Positions 21,888 through 33,559 of a stretch of DNA of 64,000 nucleotides are shown here, in pieces. The notes below the pieces were generated by a model. It was not told the origin of the DNA, ran no database searches, and was given only the letters and a program-made list of their open reading frames with translations. The stretch is from assembly GCF_027595985.1 (NCBI RefSeq), contig NC_073302.1, positions 283,476,668 through 283,540,667 of the forward strand, read 5' to 3'. How positions within the stretch are numbered: position 1 is the stretch's first letter; each line of letters opens with the position of its first letter. A program made the translations under genes and the position numbers. This DNA comes from Sorex araneus. Its lineage: Eukaryota; Chordata; Mammalia; Eulipotyphla; Soricidae.

Positions 21888-22125
21888 TGTAGCACTGTAG
21901 CACTATCTTCCCATTGTTGATCGATTTGCTTGAGTGGGCACCAGTAACGTCTCCCTTGTGAGACTTGTGTTACTATTATTTGGTATATTCAATAAGCTGC
22001 AGGTAGCTTGCCTGTCTCTGTCGTGTGGGTGGGATACTCTCAGAAGCTTGTTGGGCTCTCTGAGAGGGACGAAGGAATCGAACCTGGGTTGTCCATGTGC
22101 AAGGCAAATGCCTAATGGATAGCTC
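21888..22125 (-). mobile_element. SINE B, antisense
   Basis: It begins with the inverted tail (gtagcactgtagcac), then the complement of the RTE end (gcttgagtgggcaccagtaa), the complement of 'atatgccaaa..agtaaca' and the head with B box complement (ggaatcgaacctgggtt). The first ~15 bp of the head are poorly preserved. Confidence 0.87.
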
Positions 22126-22439
22126 ATTGGACTTCTAGCGATGAGGGTGAATATTATTTTTAAGAATTTTATTTTAGTTATGTTAAGATACTTTAAGAAA
22201 TTGACTTGAAGAAAAATACTAGCTGGCAATTTCAACCCCTTCACAGAAGCTGGCAGGCTGGAGTTTCCTGAAACAGTCAATATTCCAGTTTAAGTCCAAA
22301 GATCATCTATTGACAAAAGGCCCTCTTCCTCCGGGGAAGTCAGGCGTTTTCTTCTCTTCCTCTTTTTTCTTTTTCCCCAGTGCAAATACCACCTTTACTT
22401 CCTCTATTTACCAGGTATAAAGGTCTTCTTCTTTTTTTC

Positions 22440-22690
22440 TTCCTTTATTTTTATTAAAGAACTGTGCTTGACAAAGTTACCGATAGTTGCATTTAGGCAT
22501 ACAATAATTCAACACCAATCCCTCCACCAGTGTTACCTTTCCTCTACCAGTGTTCCCAGAGTCCCTCTCCATCCCAACCCTCACTCCATCCCCATCTGTC
22601 ACCTTGACAGGCACATCGCATAGTTTCAACAGTTGCCACTTAGATCTCACGTTTTCAGTTCTGTTGGACCTGTGATTTGGGTATGTGACT
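22440..22690 (-). mobile_element. L1-type 3'UTR fragment, antisense
   Basis: It starts with a T-rich run (tttatttttattaaag), then 'caacaccaatccctccacca' and 'gtgttcccagagtccctctc', and reaches 'ttttcagttctgttggacct'. This is the inverse of 19,490-19,750. Confidence 0.7.
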
Positions 22691-22879
22691 ATACCCCTCA
22701 CTCACATCCCTGGTATAACTGAAGCCCTGATGCCGGTTAACCTCTTTCTTCTTGTTCCTGTCTTCTCCCCTTTATTTCTTTTCTTCTGTCTGTCTCCTCC
22801 CTAAATATTGGGGTTGAAGAAGAGGATCAAAATATCCCCCTTTTACTACAATACATTTCTGTGTAATCACAAAATGAAT

Positions 22880-23338
22880 GAGTGATCATGTTGGCAGTGG
22901 TGGAGTGGTCTCTCTTGCGCTCGGTGCACTCGGTGGCCTTGAGCCCGCTTCTCCCACCCAGGTCTCCAGCCACCACTAAGACACGCATGAGGAGGAAACA
23001 GGGCTGCCAGGCTGGTTGGTGATCAGTTGCCTTTGTTCCATTCTCCCCGCACGCCTGTTCCAGTCTCACGCCACCCCTCATTCTTGTCTCCTCCTGTCTC
23101 CCATGCTAGTCTCCCCACGTACCGTACCGTCTCACAGCCTTAGTCTTGTCCTAGGTGACAACTACACTAAGGTCAGGTAGCACAATCAACATAGGAAAGC
23201 CCTTCCTTCAGAGGGAAGCTCTTCCAAGATAAGACAAAGATCTCCTGCAGCTAGGATATGTGTCAGGGCAGGGGCCAAATTCCATCCAGGGGTGTGTCTT
23301 CTCCTTTCCTTAGTCCAACAGCCATTGAAACATTCATC
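22880..23338 (+). repeat. R1 dispersed repeat, copy 2, first piece
   Basis: The section from 22,985 aligns with 3,310-3,605: 'gaggaggaaacagggctgcc', 'ggttggtgatcagttgcc', 'cacaatcaacataggaaagc' and 'ctttccttagtcca'. A SINE A is inserted at its end (23,354). The matching second half of R1 does not follow at once but appears at 24,783. Confidence 0.6.
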
Positions 23339-23353
23339 TTAATTCTAATTCTT

Positions 23354-23530
23354 TTTTTTTTTTTTGCCTTTTTTGTTCACACCCGGCGATGCACTGGGGT
23401 TACTCCTGGCACTGCACTCAGGAATTACTCCTGGCGGTGCTCGTGGGACCCTATGGGATGCTGGGAATCAAACCCGGATCGGCCGTGTGCAAGGCAAATG
23501 CCCTCCCCACTGTGCTATTTCTCCAGCCCC
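23354..23530 (-). mobile_element. SINE A (SOR-like) with target site duplication
   Basis: The 15-bp duplication ttaattctaattctt lies at 23,339-23,353 and 23,531-23,545. The poly(T) start, 'cacacccggcgatgcactgg', 'aattactcctggcggtgctc' and the terminal complement of the head (gctatttctccagcccc) make this a full copy. Confidence 0.95.
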
Positions 23531-23545
23531 TTAATTCTAATTCTT

Positions 23546-24534
23546 AATATTACTCTACCACACCGTACTCATAAAAAGTGTTGTGTGGCAGAGGTGCAGT
23601 TGAGGTAAATTATATAGCATACTGTTAGAGAAAAACTGAAGGTGTGATCAAGATTCGAAGTTGAATTATATTATTATTTGGAAGAGTAAATTCCTCCTGG
23701 AGTATTCCTTCTGAAAACAGGTCACCTGGCCATACCAGCCACAGAGTTCCAGCTGAATTTAACAATCATATGTCATTTTCTCTCTTTGACATGGTTGATT
23801 TGGTTCATCTGAGTTCATTGTTTCTTGAGCCTTTCTCATCCAGAGATGAGCTTTAGACACTCTACAGTAGGGAAGCTGCGGGTGTGGGGTCTCAGAATGT
23901 AATTGCACAGGGCCATGCTACTTGGGTTTTCAAGGGAGACCAGGCTAGAGGAGAGAAAATAAGCACACTGCAAAAAGAAGAAGAGAATACCATGGGCTCT
24001 TTCATTGCCCGTTCCATTTGCTCCCAAGCTTCTGCTATATTCCTGCCTTCCCTCCAGCTTGACTCTTGAGCACTTCAGAGTTCCCAGACTATGAAATACT
24101 CCCTAATCCCTAAACCTTTTTCAGTTGAGTCTCCATCATTTGTTATTTATTAGAACACACCATTAAATTAAACTGCAGGTAGGAAAATTAAACATGTTTA
24201 GTTCTCAAAATGCTAACTTTATTTTTTTCTGTTTTGATTACCATAATCCCTTCATGCATAACTGAACGCTATTTGGAAATCTGGACCTCAAATTCATTCA
24301 CTTTCCCTTTGCACTCAGAAGCTGACAGGGCCTCACTAGTTCTGTTGCTTCCTGCGTCTTTTAATAATATGCCGCATCTTTTTATTGCCATTTTCTTTTA
24401 TTTAAAAAGTGACATATAAGCCAATTGGAAACAATTAAAATCACTCAAAAAGTAAAATAGAAAAAGTGAAGACTACCCATAATTGCTACCACCAAGAAGG
24501 CTCTCAATAGTTTTACAAATAATTATAGAAAGAA
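23546..24534. other. Unassigned sequence between the two R1 pieces
   Basis: About 1 kb absent from R1 copy 1. It could be internal R1 sequence deleted in copy 1, or unrelated DNA. No frame or repeat is recognised. Confidence 0.4.
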
Positions 24535-24535
24535 T

Positions 24536-24779
24536 GGGCTGGAGACATAGCACAGCAGGTACGGCATTTGCCTTGCTGTGGCCGACCCGGGGTTCGATTC
24601 CTCCGCTCCTCTTGGAGAGCCCGGAAAGCTACCGAGAGTATCTCATCCACGCAGCAGAGCCTGGCAAGCTACCATGGCTTATTCAATATGCCAAAAACAG
24701 TAACAACAAGTCTCACAGTGGAGACGTTACTGGTGCTCGCTTGAGCAAATCGATGAGCAGCTGGATGACAGTGATACAG
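24536..24779 (+). mobile_element. SINE B, complete
   Basis: It has the head 'gggctggagacatagcacag', B box 'gggttcgattcc', 'tatgccaaaaacagtaacaa', 'gagacgttactggtgctcgc', 'gagcaaatcgatgagcagct' and a short GATACAGT tail. Confidence 0.93.
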
Positions 24780-24782
24780 TCA

Positions 24783-25500
24783 TTTTTTATGGACACAGTA
24801 AGAGATACATTAAGGATAGCTCTCCTGGGGACATCTTCCTATAGACCCCAGACTACAGTGCTCAGGCCAGATTAGTCTTTCCTAAGCCTAATTCAGTTGG
24901 GGGTCTTCCTAATGTAATTCAATTGTTACTCTTTGGACCATGACAGAATTTGTCCATGACCATGCTTTTAACTTATAGTTAAGTATTGTGGTGCTTGGCC
25001 TAGCCTGTTTCAATGCCAGCATAACTCACAGCTTGTCTTGGGTCCATCCAATCCCTGACCAGGACACTGCTTTTGGGATCCTAGGAACTAAGGGCAACAG
25101 AGGCATAAGTTGAGCAAATGGATGCCCAGGAGTGAATATTATTTGGAGTCAATTAACTCCCAAGAAATGAAAATATAGAATTAACTGTCTTTCTGTATCT
25201 ATATAAAAAAAAGACCATTGCTCTGAAGTAAACAATATAAAGAACATAAGGGAAGGAGAAAAGCAATATTTCACTTACAAATATAAAATCAGAGATTTCT
25301 GAGGAATTTGACTTTGCAAGTCATAGGCACCGCTTAGGGGAAATAAGTGATTAACTGGTAGAGAAAGCAGAACATAGAGAAGTTAAAGATAAGCACAGAG
25401 GAATGAGAGTGCCACAGGAGCACTGTGAATGGGTGCAATCCAACAAACCCAAGCTTCCTGAGACCAGGAAAAAGGACAATCTAATGTTATCCTACACAGT
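24783..25500 (+). repeat. R1 dispersed repeat, copy 2, second piece
   Basis: It aligns with 3,668-4,250: 'ggacacagtaagagatacat', 'agctctcctggggacat', 'ctttggaccatgacagaatt' and 'cttttaacttatagttaagt'. It also contains about 150 bp (25,280-25,400) not present in copy 1. A SINE B inserted exactly at its 5' edge. Confidence 0.65.
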
Positions 25501-25504
25501 TGCT

Positions 25505-26050
25505 CATTCATTAGTCTATATTCAACACATAAGTGAGATCATACTGTGCTTGGCTTTATTCTGGTTTACTTAGCTCAGCATGAAGTATTACAACCTTGTT
25601 GCAGCAAATTGCAGTATTTCATCATTCTTTGCAGCTGCATAGTACTCCATGTTGTATGTATGTATGTATGTGTGTGTATATATATGTATATATATTTATA
25701 TACATGATTACATACAAACTTTATTATTGATTTTTTCCAGATCCTGAATGTCATCTGCATTTGGAGGTAATTGCATCGAATTACTATAGTAACTTAGTTA
25801 GGATAGTCATTTAATAATATTGATTCTTCCAATTCATGAGCATAGGATATTTTCCGACTTCTTGAGGTCTTCTTCTATCTCTTTCTAAGTGATTTAAAGT
25901 TATCATTGTATGGATCTTTTGTGTCTTGTGTTAAGCTTACTACTAGAGACTTGGTGTTTCTATATACTATTTTAAATGGGATAGACTCCTTGATTTATAA
26001 GCCATTTTCTCTGAATGTCTTTAGTTTATGGGATGAAGCCCCACCGAATT
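25505..26050 (-). mobile_element. Old L1 ORF2 region, antisense
   Basis: Typical antisense L1 text is seen: 'tggtttacttagctcagcat', 'tgcatagtactccatgttgt', 'attgattcttccaattcatg' and 'attttaaatgggatagactc'. The order has been shuffled by deletion, and a (TATG)/(TATA) run at 25,655-25,715 lies at the 'tactccat.gta' point. Confidence 0.7.
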
Positions 26051-26320
26051 AAGAAGTCATAGCTTTAGTTACACTATATTATTTTGTTTGTTCTCACCTA
26101 AAAAATAACTTCATTCAAACACTTAGAGCAACGTTTGAACAAATATCAGGTTTCCAGTGTTAACTAGTATACAAAATTAACCATCTCCTAACTTTTTTTG
26201 GATTTTTTTTATCTTATTCCAATAAATGATGTTTGATGGTAAAAGTAATAGTAGTTGATGAAGGATGGTTATTATCTATTCTTTTTAGCTTCTAGATTTA
26301 CAGTAAAAAAAGACTGTCCA

Positions 26321-26396
26321 AAGATGAATATATGTATGTATATGCATTCATCTTCTGACATATCTATCTATCTATCTATCTATCTGTCAGAAGATT
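26321..26396. repeat. (TATC)n run with overlapping inverted repeats
   Basis: The tetranucleotide run (26,361-26,385) is flanked by a perfect 11-bp inverted repeat (atcttctgaca at 26,350-26,360 and tgtcagaagat at 26,385-26,395). A second 9-bp pair (aagatgaat at 26,321 and attcatctt at 26,346) overlaps the left arm, so two alternative hairpins can form. Confidence 0.8.
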
Positions 26397-26650
26397 TGCT
26401 GGAAGTATAAGAAAATGGAGACTGGTCTTGTTCCAGAGATTATTTGAAAAATTCTACAATTTACCAATGAGTTTTAAAATAGGACAAGTCCTACCTGACA
26501 GGTATAAGACTAGAATATGTGCTGCTAAAATACTTATGAATTATCTTCAGACACACTCATCCTTCCATTTTTAGAATGTGTTCAGAGCCTACACTGGTAA
26601 TGCAAATTCTGTGGTAACCATCAATGAAACATCACAAAATGTATTTTGTT

Positions 26651-26822
26651 GTGGCCAGAAAAATAGTATAGCAGGTTGGGTGCTTGCCATGCATGTGGCT
26701 GAACTGGGTGCAATCCCAGAACCCCATGATTCCCTGAGCACCTCCAGGCATCATCCCTGAGCACAAAGAGAGAGAGTCAGGTATGGTCCTTGAGCATGGC
26801 CAGGTGTAGCCCCAAAACAAAA
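26651..26822 (+). mobile_element. SINE A, diverged
   Basis: The head 'tggccagaaaaatagtatag' is followed by 'gtgcttgccatgcatgtggc', 'ccctgagcacctccaggcat', 'agtcaggtatggtccttgag' and 'ccaggtgtagccccaaaaca'. Confidence 0.8.
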
Positions 26823-27516
26823 TTGGTTTGCAGCTATGGCAGTCTACTGCTGTTGGTTCTAAAAAAGCTGTCACCTTTGCTAAGAGGATCCATATTCATT
26901 CAGGTATCTCTTGGAACGATCAAGATAAAATTCTCTAGTACCCAAGAAGATAGTTCTTCCGTTGTCTCTAGCACCATCAGAGATGTGACTGTGTGGCACC
27001 AATCCCAGACAGGGAATTTTAGGCTGTGCGACTCAGTGAGGGATGAAAAATATGGATCCCTGGAGTTTTGAAATAATCAGGTTTTATAGCCTAAGGAACA
27101 GCTCTTAGTCCAACTTTACATCGTGTGGTATAATGCATTTAATTTTATTTGAAGACCGAAAGGAATAGGGCCTTACTGTCTCCAAATGAAATGAAACACT
27201 TGGGGTGAATCTCTGCTGGGAAAATCAGCTCGGAAATTAGAGCTAATGGTAATTTCCTATAAGAAAATCGCCAGAGGAAAGGAGTGGCAAAGAAGAGAAC
27301 AGAGAACAAAGTTTTCTTCTGGCACTGAAGATGTAGCAAGGGTCGGTAGTCAAACTGTACAGGTGGCCTCTAAACGCTGGAAAAGCCATGAAGAGCAGAT
27401 GGGTGCGGGAATCATAGCTTCACCTCTGCATGAGTTTTAGGAGAAAAGGAGAATCCTTGTCACGTCCACCCTGGCAGCCCGGAATCCCCTCTTCGCCTTG
27501 CAGCTGGGAATGCAGC

Positions 27517-27652
27517 TGCAAGAGAGTATCTCGCCCGTGGCATATTGGATATGCCAAAAATAGTAACAATAAATCTCACAATGAGAGACGTTACTGGTGC
27601 CCGCTCAAACAAATCAATGAGCAACGGGATGACAGTGACAGTGACAGTGATG
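27517..27652 (+). mobile_element. SINE B, 3' half
   Basis: It starts in the middle module (gagagtatctcgcccgtggc), with 'tattggatatgccaaaaata', 'gagacgttactggtgcccgc' and an (ACAGTG)n tail. The tRNA head is missing, as in 5'-truncated retrotransposition. Confidence 0.88.
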
Positions 27653-30565
27653 GTAGCCAAAGGTTGGAAATTGAAAACCACTTACCAATAAACATGGGAC
27701 TATTTATTGTTTAAGAAACAACTGTTCTCTCCTCATAGTTACAAAGTGCTTAGATAAAGCTTCTTGCACAGGATTGTGGTACACATGCTACATATTACTG
27801 AGGATTCCTTGGGACCACCTGTGTGAAAGCTCTGAGGGAGAATGGGTAACTGCCATCTGAAGTGACGTTTGTGTGAGGAACAAAGTCTTCATGACCAATA
27901 ACAGCAGGCGGCTTCTGTGGTTTCCCATTCTAATTTCTAGTTATGGGATCAAACTCACTCAACAGCTATTTTCATCATCCATGCCCGGCCACTCACATCA
28001 GAGACAGGTAAACAGGTATGTGCTCTGGTGGAATGGTCAGGTTCTCAAAGGATAAGCAATGGAGTTGAATGGAATGCATGTTTTATCCAAAATATTGAAT
28101 ATTTAGCTAGACAAGAGTCTTATGGGCAAGAGTTGATCATGCCCTGTTTCGTGATGGAAGATATCTACTTCAGTTAGACACATGAAATTTCCTAGAGGTT
28201 ATATAACTAGATGGCGCTCACTCAAAAAAGAGACACAGAAATTGATATAGACAGGGTTTGAAGTTTCCCAATTCCAATATTATAAACAATAAGGCATTGG
28301 TTCTAGCCTTTTATTTTTTTTTGTAAGTGCTAGCAAGGGACTGAATGTAGAAAAAAAAAGCATCAAACTTCTAATCATGTGATACTGACTTATTAGCTAA
28401 ATAAGGCTCATGTCTCTTCATGAAATTCACATAACATGTTCAATTTCATAAAAAAAAACTTTATGAATATTGTGTATGAACAGGTACACTCAGAGAATTA
28501 CATCACCACATGACTAAATACAAGCTCTGGGGAAACAGTTCATTGTGAAATGTAGGCTCTTTTACTACCTTGATTCTATTAAGCTGAGAAAATCTATCTA
28601 ATGAATAATATGATATTCACAAACAACTTCTGAATAGGTGAATTGGACTGGTCCAGACACAGAACAATATATAAAAAAGTGTAGAGATGGGTGAGAAATC
28701 TGTAGTCAGTGTTGTGTGCTGGAGCTAGAGGATGCTGGGGAGGGGATGGAGAGAATGAACACATAATCCGCTGAAGTAATTGCAAGGAGAGAAGAATGAG
28801 TCATTCTAAGCAAGGACAGCCTTTGAAAGGGAGTCATAAACAGAATTAGCAATGATTATTAACTTCCATTTGTATGCTACACAATGCGGTCCAAAACATT
28901 TCCTCATGTTTTATCTCAGTTGATAGGAAAACAATCCTGAAAGTTAGAAAGGCAGGTATTGTTATGCGCATTTGCTATGCAAGGAAAGGAATAGGGAGAG
29001 GTTAATTGAGCCACTGGGGTCACATCGCTTGTTAGGAACCAATGCAGAATAGAGCTCAGGTTTCCAGAATCTGCTATGTATGTTAACCACCTCTGACTGC
29101 ACACAGCAGTTTTACTGAACAAAGAAATTCTTCACTCATGTACAGCTTAGACAACATTGGCATTTTCAGCCATTCCTGACCTATTAATAACAATGATGTC
29201 ACTTCCCTCTTCTCCAGCCATGAAATCACAGTACCCAGAGGTCATCTCGTTCATCCACCATCAATTGTGCCATAACATTCACCAGTCCAAGATCATATTA
29301 ACCTTTTCCACAGTCCCATCAAAATGTTTATTCCTTTTGATCTTAAGGCCAAGCCTATATTTCAGAAATGTATGATGCTTGGAATAACTCAGTTTTACTT
29401 AAAAAAAAAACAACAACAAAGCAAAACAGGATCTTTCCTAAAGAATAGATTCTGACTGTTTAACCTCAGGCATACATTAGAAGAAAAGGATGTATTTACG
29501 TTTATTGCAGTCTTGTGTGATGTGTGCTGAAAAATCACCTTAAATACAGGAGAGTGTACTTTTCCACGTTTATTTCCCATCCAAACATATAATTTCTTTC
29601 TGTTCTGAACATTGAAATTAAATTCCACTATAATCAGTGCCAGAAAAGGGAGGTGAAAAATAGCTGCAGTTGGGTATCTCGTCACAACCTGTCAATACCT
29701 TCTGCTGATCAGCCCTGGGTTTGCCTATTAATTGTCAAATAATTGATTTTCCCAGGTCATGAGGGTGGAACGGAGGAGAAAACTCTCCTGTGTTTGCATC
29801 CAGGACAACGCCTGCTGCTTGAAATAACTGAACCCCCAATCCGAATACTTTTCCTCCGCATTCTAATTAGGTCTGTCCTCAGCCTCTTCCTTCTCTTCTT
29901 CTCCCTGAGTATCTCGAGCACAAGGAGAAATAATCTAATGTGGGAGTGAGCCGCCTGAGCTGAATCAAGATCTCCGCTTTGCCTAAGGCAAAACTGCACT
30001 CGCGTTTGCATTTGAATAAGTTTCCGCTTTTGAAGATCTACATCCCTCTCCCTACAATAGGATTATCATTGATTGTGAGGCTTGTGTGAATAAATGAGCC
30101 TTAAAAGACAACGACAGGACTTCAAGTTCTTTCAGCAGTGAGAATACTTGTAATTTGTCCTCTGGTTGGAGACTCAAAGTACTGCTGGCAAAACCTAAAT
30201 TTGTTTAATGTTCTGCCTCGTTCCTCATTGGCTGCTTAATGGTTTTGAGCTCCTCAATGTACTCCATCGCTGGGTGATGGGCACGAGCAAACTAGCGGCG
30301 GTGTTCACGCTGCTTCTAACACTCAGTAGCGTGGGGATGCTGCTTCTCACATTATATGTCAAAATATCCGTATGCCATGCTGTAGTAAGCTACATTTCCT
30401 TTTTTCTTTTTTTTAAGTAAAATCAATACCCAGATTTTACTGGAGTTCCAAAGGAAATGGCAAGACACAAACGGAAGCAGTACAGAAAAGAACATCAGGT
30501 ATGATCACAGATCTCAAAAAACCATGAGCATGATCACCATTGCTTCCTTCTTACCTCTTGTAATT
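27653..30565. other. Repeat-poor stretch, about 2.9 kb
   Basis: This is the longest part of the window without a recognisable SINE or L1. No exon is evident. The section 29,700-30,080 has a different, more balanced composition and is listed separately. Confidence 0.5.
29700..30080. promoter_or_regulatory. Candidate conserved non-coding element
   Basis: Balanced base composition in AT-rich surroundings, absence of repeats and a cluster of TAAT-type homeodomain core motifs (ctattaattgtcaaataatt at 29,725-29,744, 'attctaattagg' at 29,861) are typical of developmental enhancers. Conservation cannot be seen from one sequence, so this is a suggestion only. Confidence 0.25.
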
Positions 30566-30577
30566 GTAAAGGTAGAT

Positions 30578-30823
30578 GCACTGCAGCACTGTCCTCTCAT
30601 TGTTCATCGATTTGCTCAAGTGGGCACCAGAAATGTCTCCATTGTGAGACTTGTAACTGTTTATGGCATATCGAATACACCACGGGTAGCTTGCCAGGCT
30701 CTGCCATGTGGGTAGGATATTCTAAGTAACTTGCAGGACTCTCTGAGAGGGACAGAGGAATCCAACTCTGGTCTGCTGCGTGCAAGGAAAATGCCCTACC
30801 TGCTGTACTATCGCTCTAGTCCA
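30578..30823 (-). mobile_element. SINE B with target site duplication
   Basis: The 12-bp duplication gtaaaggtagat lies at 30,566-30,577 and 30,824-30,835. The inverted tail (gcactgcagcactgt), RTE-end complement (gctcaagtgggcaccagaaa) and full head complement (tactatcgctctagtcc) are present. Confidence 0.94.
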
Positions 30824-31276
30824 GTAAAGGTAGATATCCTATTTAATCATTACGTAAGAGGGCATTGAGGCTTAGCGTTTATCACTTTCTAAAGATCACT
30901 AAGGGAATGCAGAGCTTGTCTCTCCTTGCAAGTTAGTTTTTTTTTTTTTTTTTTGCAACACATACAGTCTCCCAAATTATGCACTTTTGTCTAGTTGAGA
31001 AATAAGACACAGAAAGGGTGAGTCACACAGCATCAATGCAAGTAAGATGTCTAAGGCATTTCTCAGTGACGTGAGAGATTCCATTTAGTACCTGTGAGAT
31101 TCCATTAGAGTATCTATATTCTGGGAACATAGTGAGGAAATATTTCAGAATATGTTTAACAAAGCTTTTTTAAACAATTAAAATGAAAATGCTCTTGAAG
31201 ACAGGTATGTTTTGAGTGAGGTGAAAAAAATATATTATTTTGTCAGAGAAAAGGTTATTTGCAAAAACTGCTCAGG

Positions 31277-31440
31277 AGGGCTGGAGATAGTACAGTGGGC
31301 TGGGCACTTGCCTTACTTGCGATAGACTGAGTTCCATATCCAGCACCCCATATGATCCCCTGAGCATTACTTAGAGCGATCCTCTGAGTATATAGTCAGG
31401 ACTAAACTCTGAGCACTGCCAATTGCGGTCCACTACTCTC
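31277..31440 (+). mobile_element. SINE A, diverged
   Basis: The copy reads 'agggctggagatagtacagt', 'ggcacttgccttacttgcg', 'accccatatgatcccctgag' and 'actaaactctgagcactgcc'. Confidence 0.8.
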
Positions 31441-31690
31441 CTACTTCCCAATAAACAGCAAAAATACTTCACTGCATATTTAAAGCAAATTGTTGAAATG
31501 TTTAAATAGAATGTAGGGCTTTCTATATGTTCCTTGAAATATCATATTTCTAAACATAACCAAGGAAAATACTACCCTGATGGTCATAGTAGAAGTCAAG
31601 TTAATACCGTGTTTACTAAATATTCTTCATTTCAAATGTCTGTATTTGAAAGTCTCATGAGTATCACCTTTCTTTCAATTTAGACATTTG

Positions 31691-31862
31691 TGGGGGTGGG
31701 AGTGATAATCCAATAGGTAGAGTGCTTACCTTGCATGGAGCCAATCGGTGTTCAATTCCCCAGAACGCTATATTGTCCCCTGAGTCTTCAGCAGTGATCA
31801 GTGAATGCAGAGCCAGGAGTAAGGCCTGAACACGACCACGTGTGGCCCCAAAACAAAAAATT
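31691..31862 (+). mobile_element. SINE A, diverged
   Basis: The copy reads 'gggggtgggagtgataatcc', 'gtgcttaccttgcatggagc', 'ggtgttcaattccccagaac', 'gcagagccaggagtaaggcc' and a C/A-rich tail. Confidence 0.82.
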
Positions 31863-33555
31863 TAAACTTTTACATCTATCTATATAATATGGCTTCTCTT
31901 AAGTAAATATCAGTACTTTTTTAAAGTTACTTGATACTTTAACTGCTGCTATCTGCTATCACCAGCATGTTCCTCCCTAGACTGTCATGTTTCTGAGACC
32001 CACGAAGAACTGTGAGTTGACCAAAACTCATGAGAAAATGACTAAGAAAAAAAAGAGTAAAAGTTAGGTGACTAGAGAAGTATCGTATACCAAAGCCCCC
32101 AAATGAATGATGCTATTAATAATAGTAGACAGGGGAAGAGGTAAAATTACTTTAGGAGAGACAAAAAATATACAGATGGTACACAAGTTGGTTTTGTTTA
32201 TTTGTTTGTTTTAATATTTCCCACATGATAGGTACTCAGGATTTATTCTTGGCTCCTTACTCTTACTCTTTACCCATTCCACTGTTGTATGTCTCTGGTC
32301 CTCTACATATGGATATTCTTATCAAGAGTGAAAAGGAAAAATATTTCTTAATAATGCGACATAAAGAGCAAACATGGGTCTTATTTATTTCTTGAATATT
32401 TCCCAATCCATTTTAGTGGTTCTTGTGTTTAGATAAAGACTAGTACATGAAAACAAATCTGTTCATTGCAGTGCAAAAAATAAAATAGTTCTTTAATGCA
32501 TGACAGAAAACCTCTAGGATGGTCCATTGTATGTCAATGTTTTCCCATGCGATTACATACCAGAACACAAACATCCACAGCTTAATTACATGGGAATGTT
32601 TTATTTATATATAATTTGCATAAACATCAGTCTCAGATGTTAAACATGATTATTATATAATTCTATTCAGCACTATGTGGTCCCCACAATAACTCCAGTT
32701 AATGTGTTACACTAGAGCTGCAATATGCTTTTCTTGGGAGAACTTTTAAAATGAACTTCTATAGCAGTTTCCAAGTATGCTATGCAGTGTTACTAACTCT
32801 TGTCACCATGTGATAATTGATGGAAGTTGGAGAGCAAAACCTCTATTTTGAGGCGCAGGATTGCCCCCGTTGAAAAATGTCACTCTTCAACAGATTCTTT
32901 TTTCCCAGGCACAAGTATAAGAACTTAGAGATGAAAGTCATAAATTTCTCAGGCGACCACAATGGTTAGATAAGTCCCTGCTCTCGCCCCTCCTCCGTGG
33001 TTCAGCTTATTTTTGTTCCCCTGAGATAAGGCCCACATGCTAATGAAGAGCTACTCAGCAAAATACTTATCAGTAGGATGCAGGCACCATCTGAACACTA
33101 AGAAAAACTATCCCATGCCTGACACCCAGACCTCAGTCATACACACAGCGTTTCACAAGTGGGGACTTACATTCAAGAAAAAGGTAGACAATTCCGAACC
33201 ATGCACGAGGCTAGTCTTTTCAAAAGAAAGTATTACTTTTTACTAAAGGGGAAAGGATAAACAAGCATTGAATGTGTTTATTCTTTGCAAGCACCCTACT
33301 TTACTAATAAATGTTTCCTCTGCTTATAATTCTCTCAGTGAATGCTGGCATAAACTCTAATTCTTCTATGCTTCTCAGTGCATTCTTACACCTGTGGCTT
33401 CCACCAAGTTGAACTCCTTGACTTCTATATTGAAGGTTTTACCTTCTGACTATCTTAACCAATTTAATTGAGCCAGCACTGGCAACCCTCAACCTATCCT
33501 CTGCATCAATAAGATCAAGCTTTTGTTTGTTTTAGAATCCACTATAAATGAGATA
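31863..33555. other. Mostly unassigned; one very old SINE-like stretch
   Basis: On the minus strand 32,188-32,310 looks like a decayed SINE A (complement of 'ggtactcaggatttattctt' and 'ccattccactgttgtatgtc'). The rest shows nothing I recognise. Confidence 0.4.
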
Positions 33556-33559
33556 AGAC

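Noticed and set aside
29743..30011. Overlapping open frames of 68 and 84 codons on opposite strands
   Set aside because: They are short, without domains or splice context; openness follows from the balanced composition of the segment.
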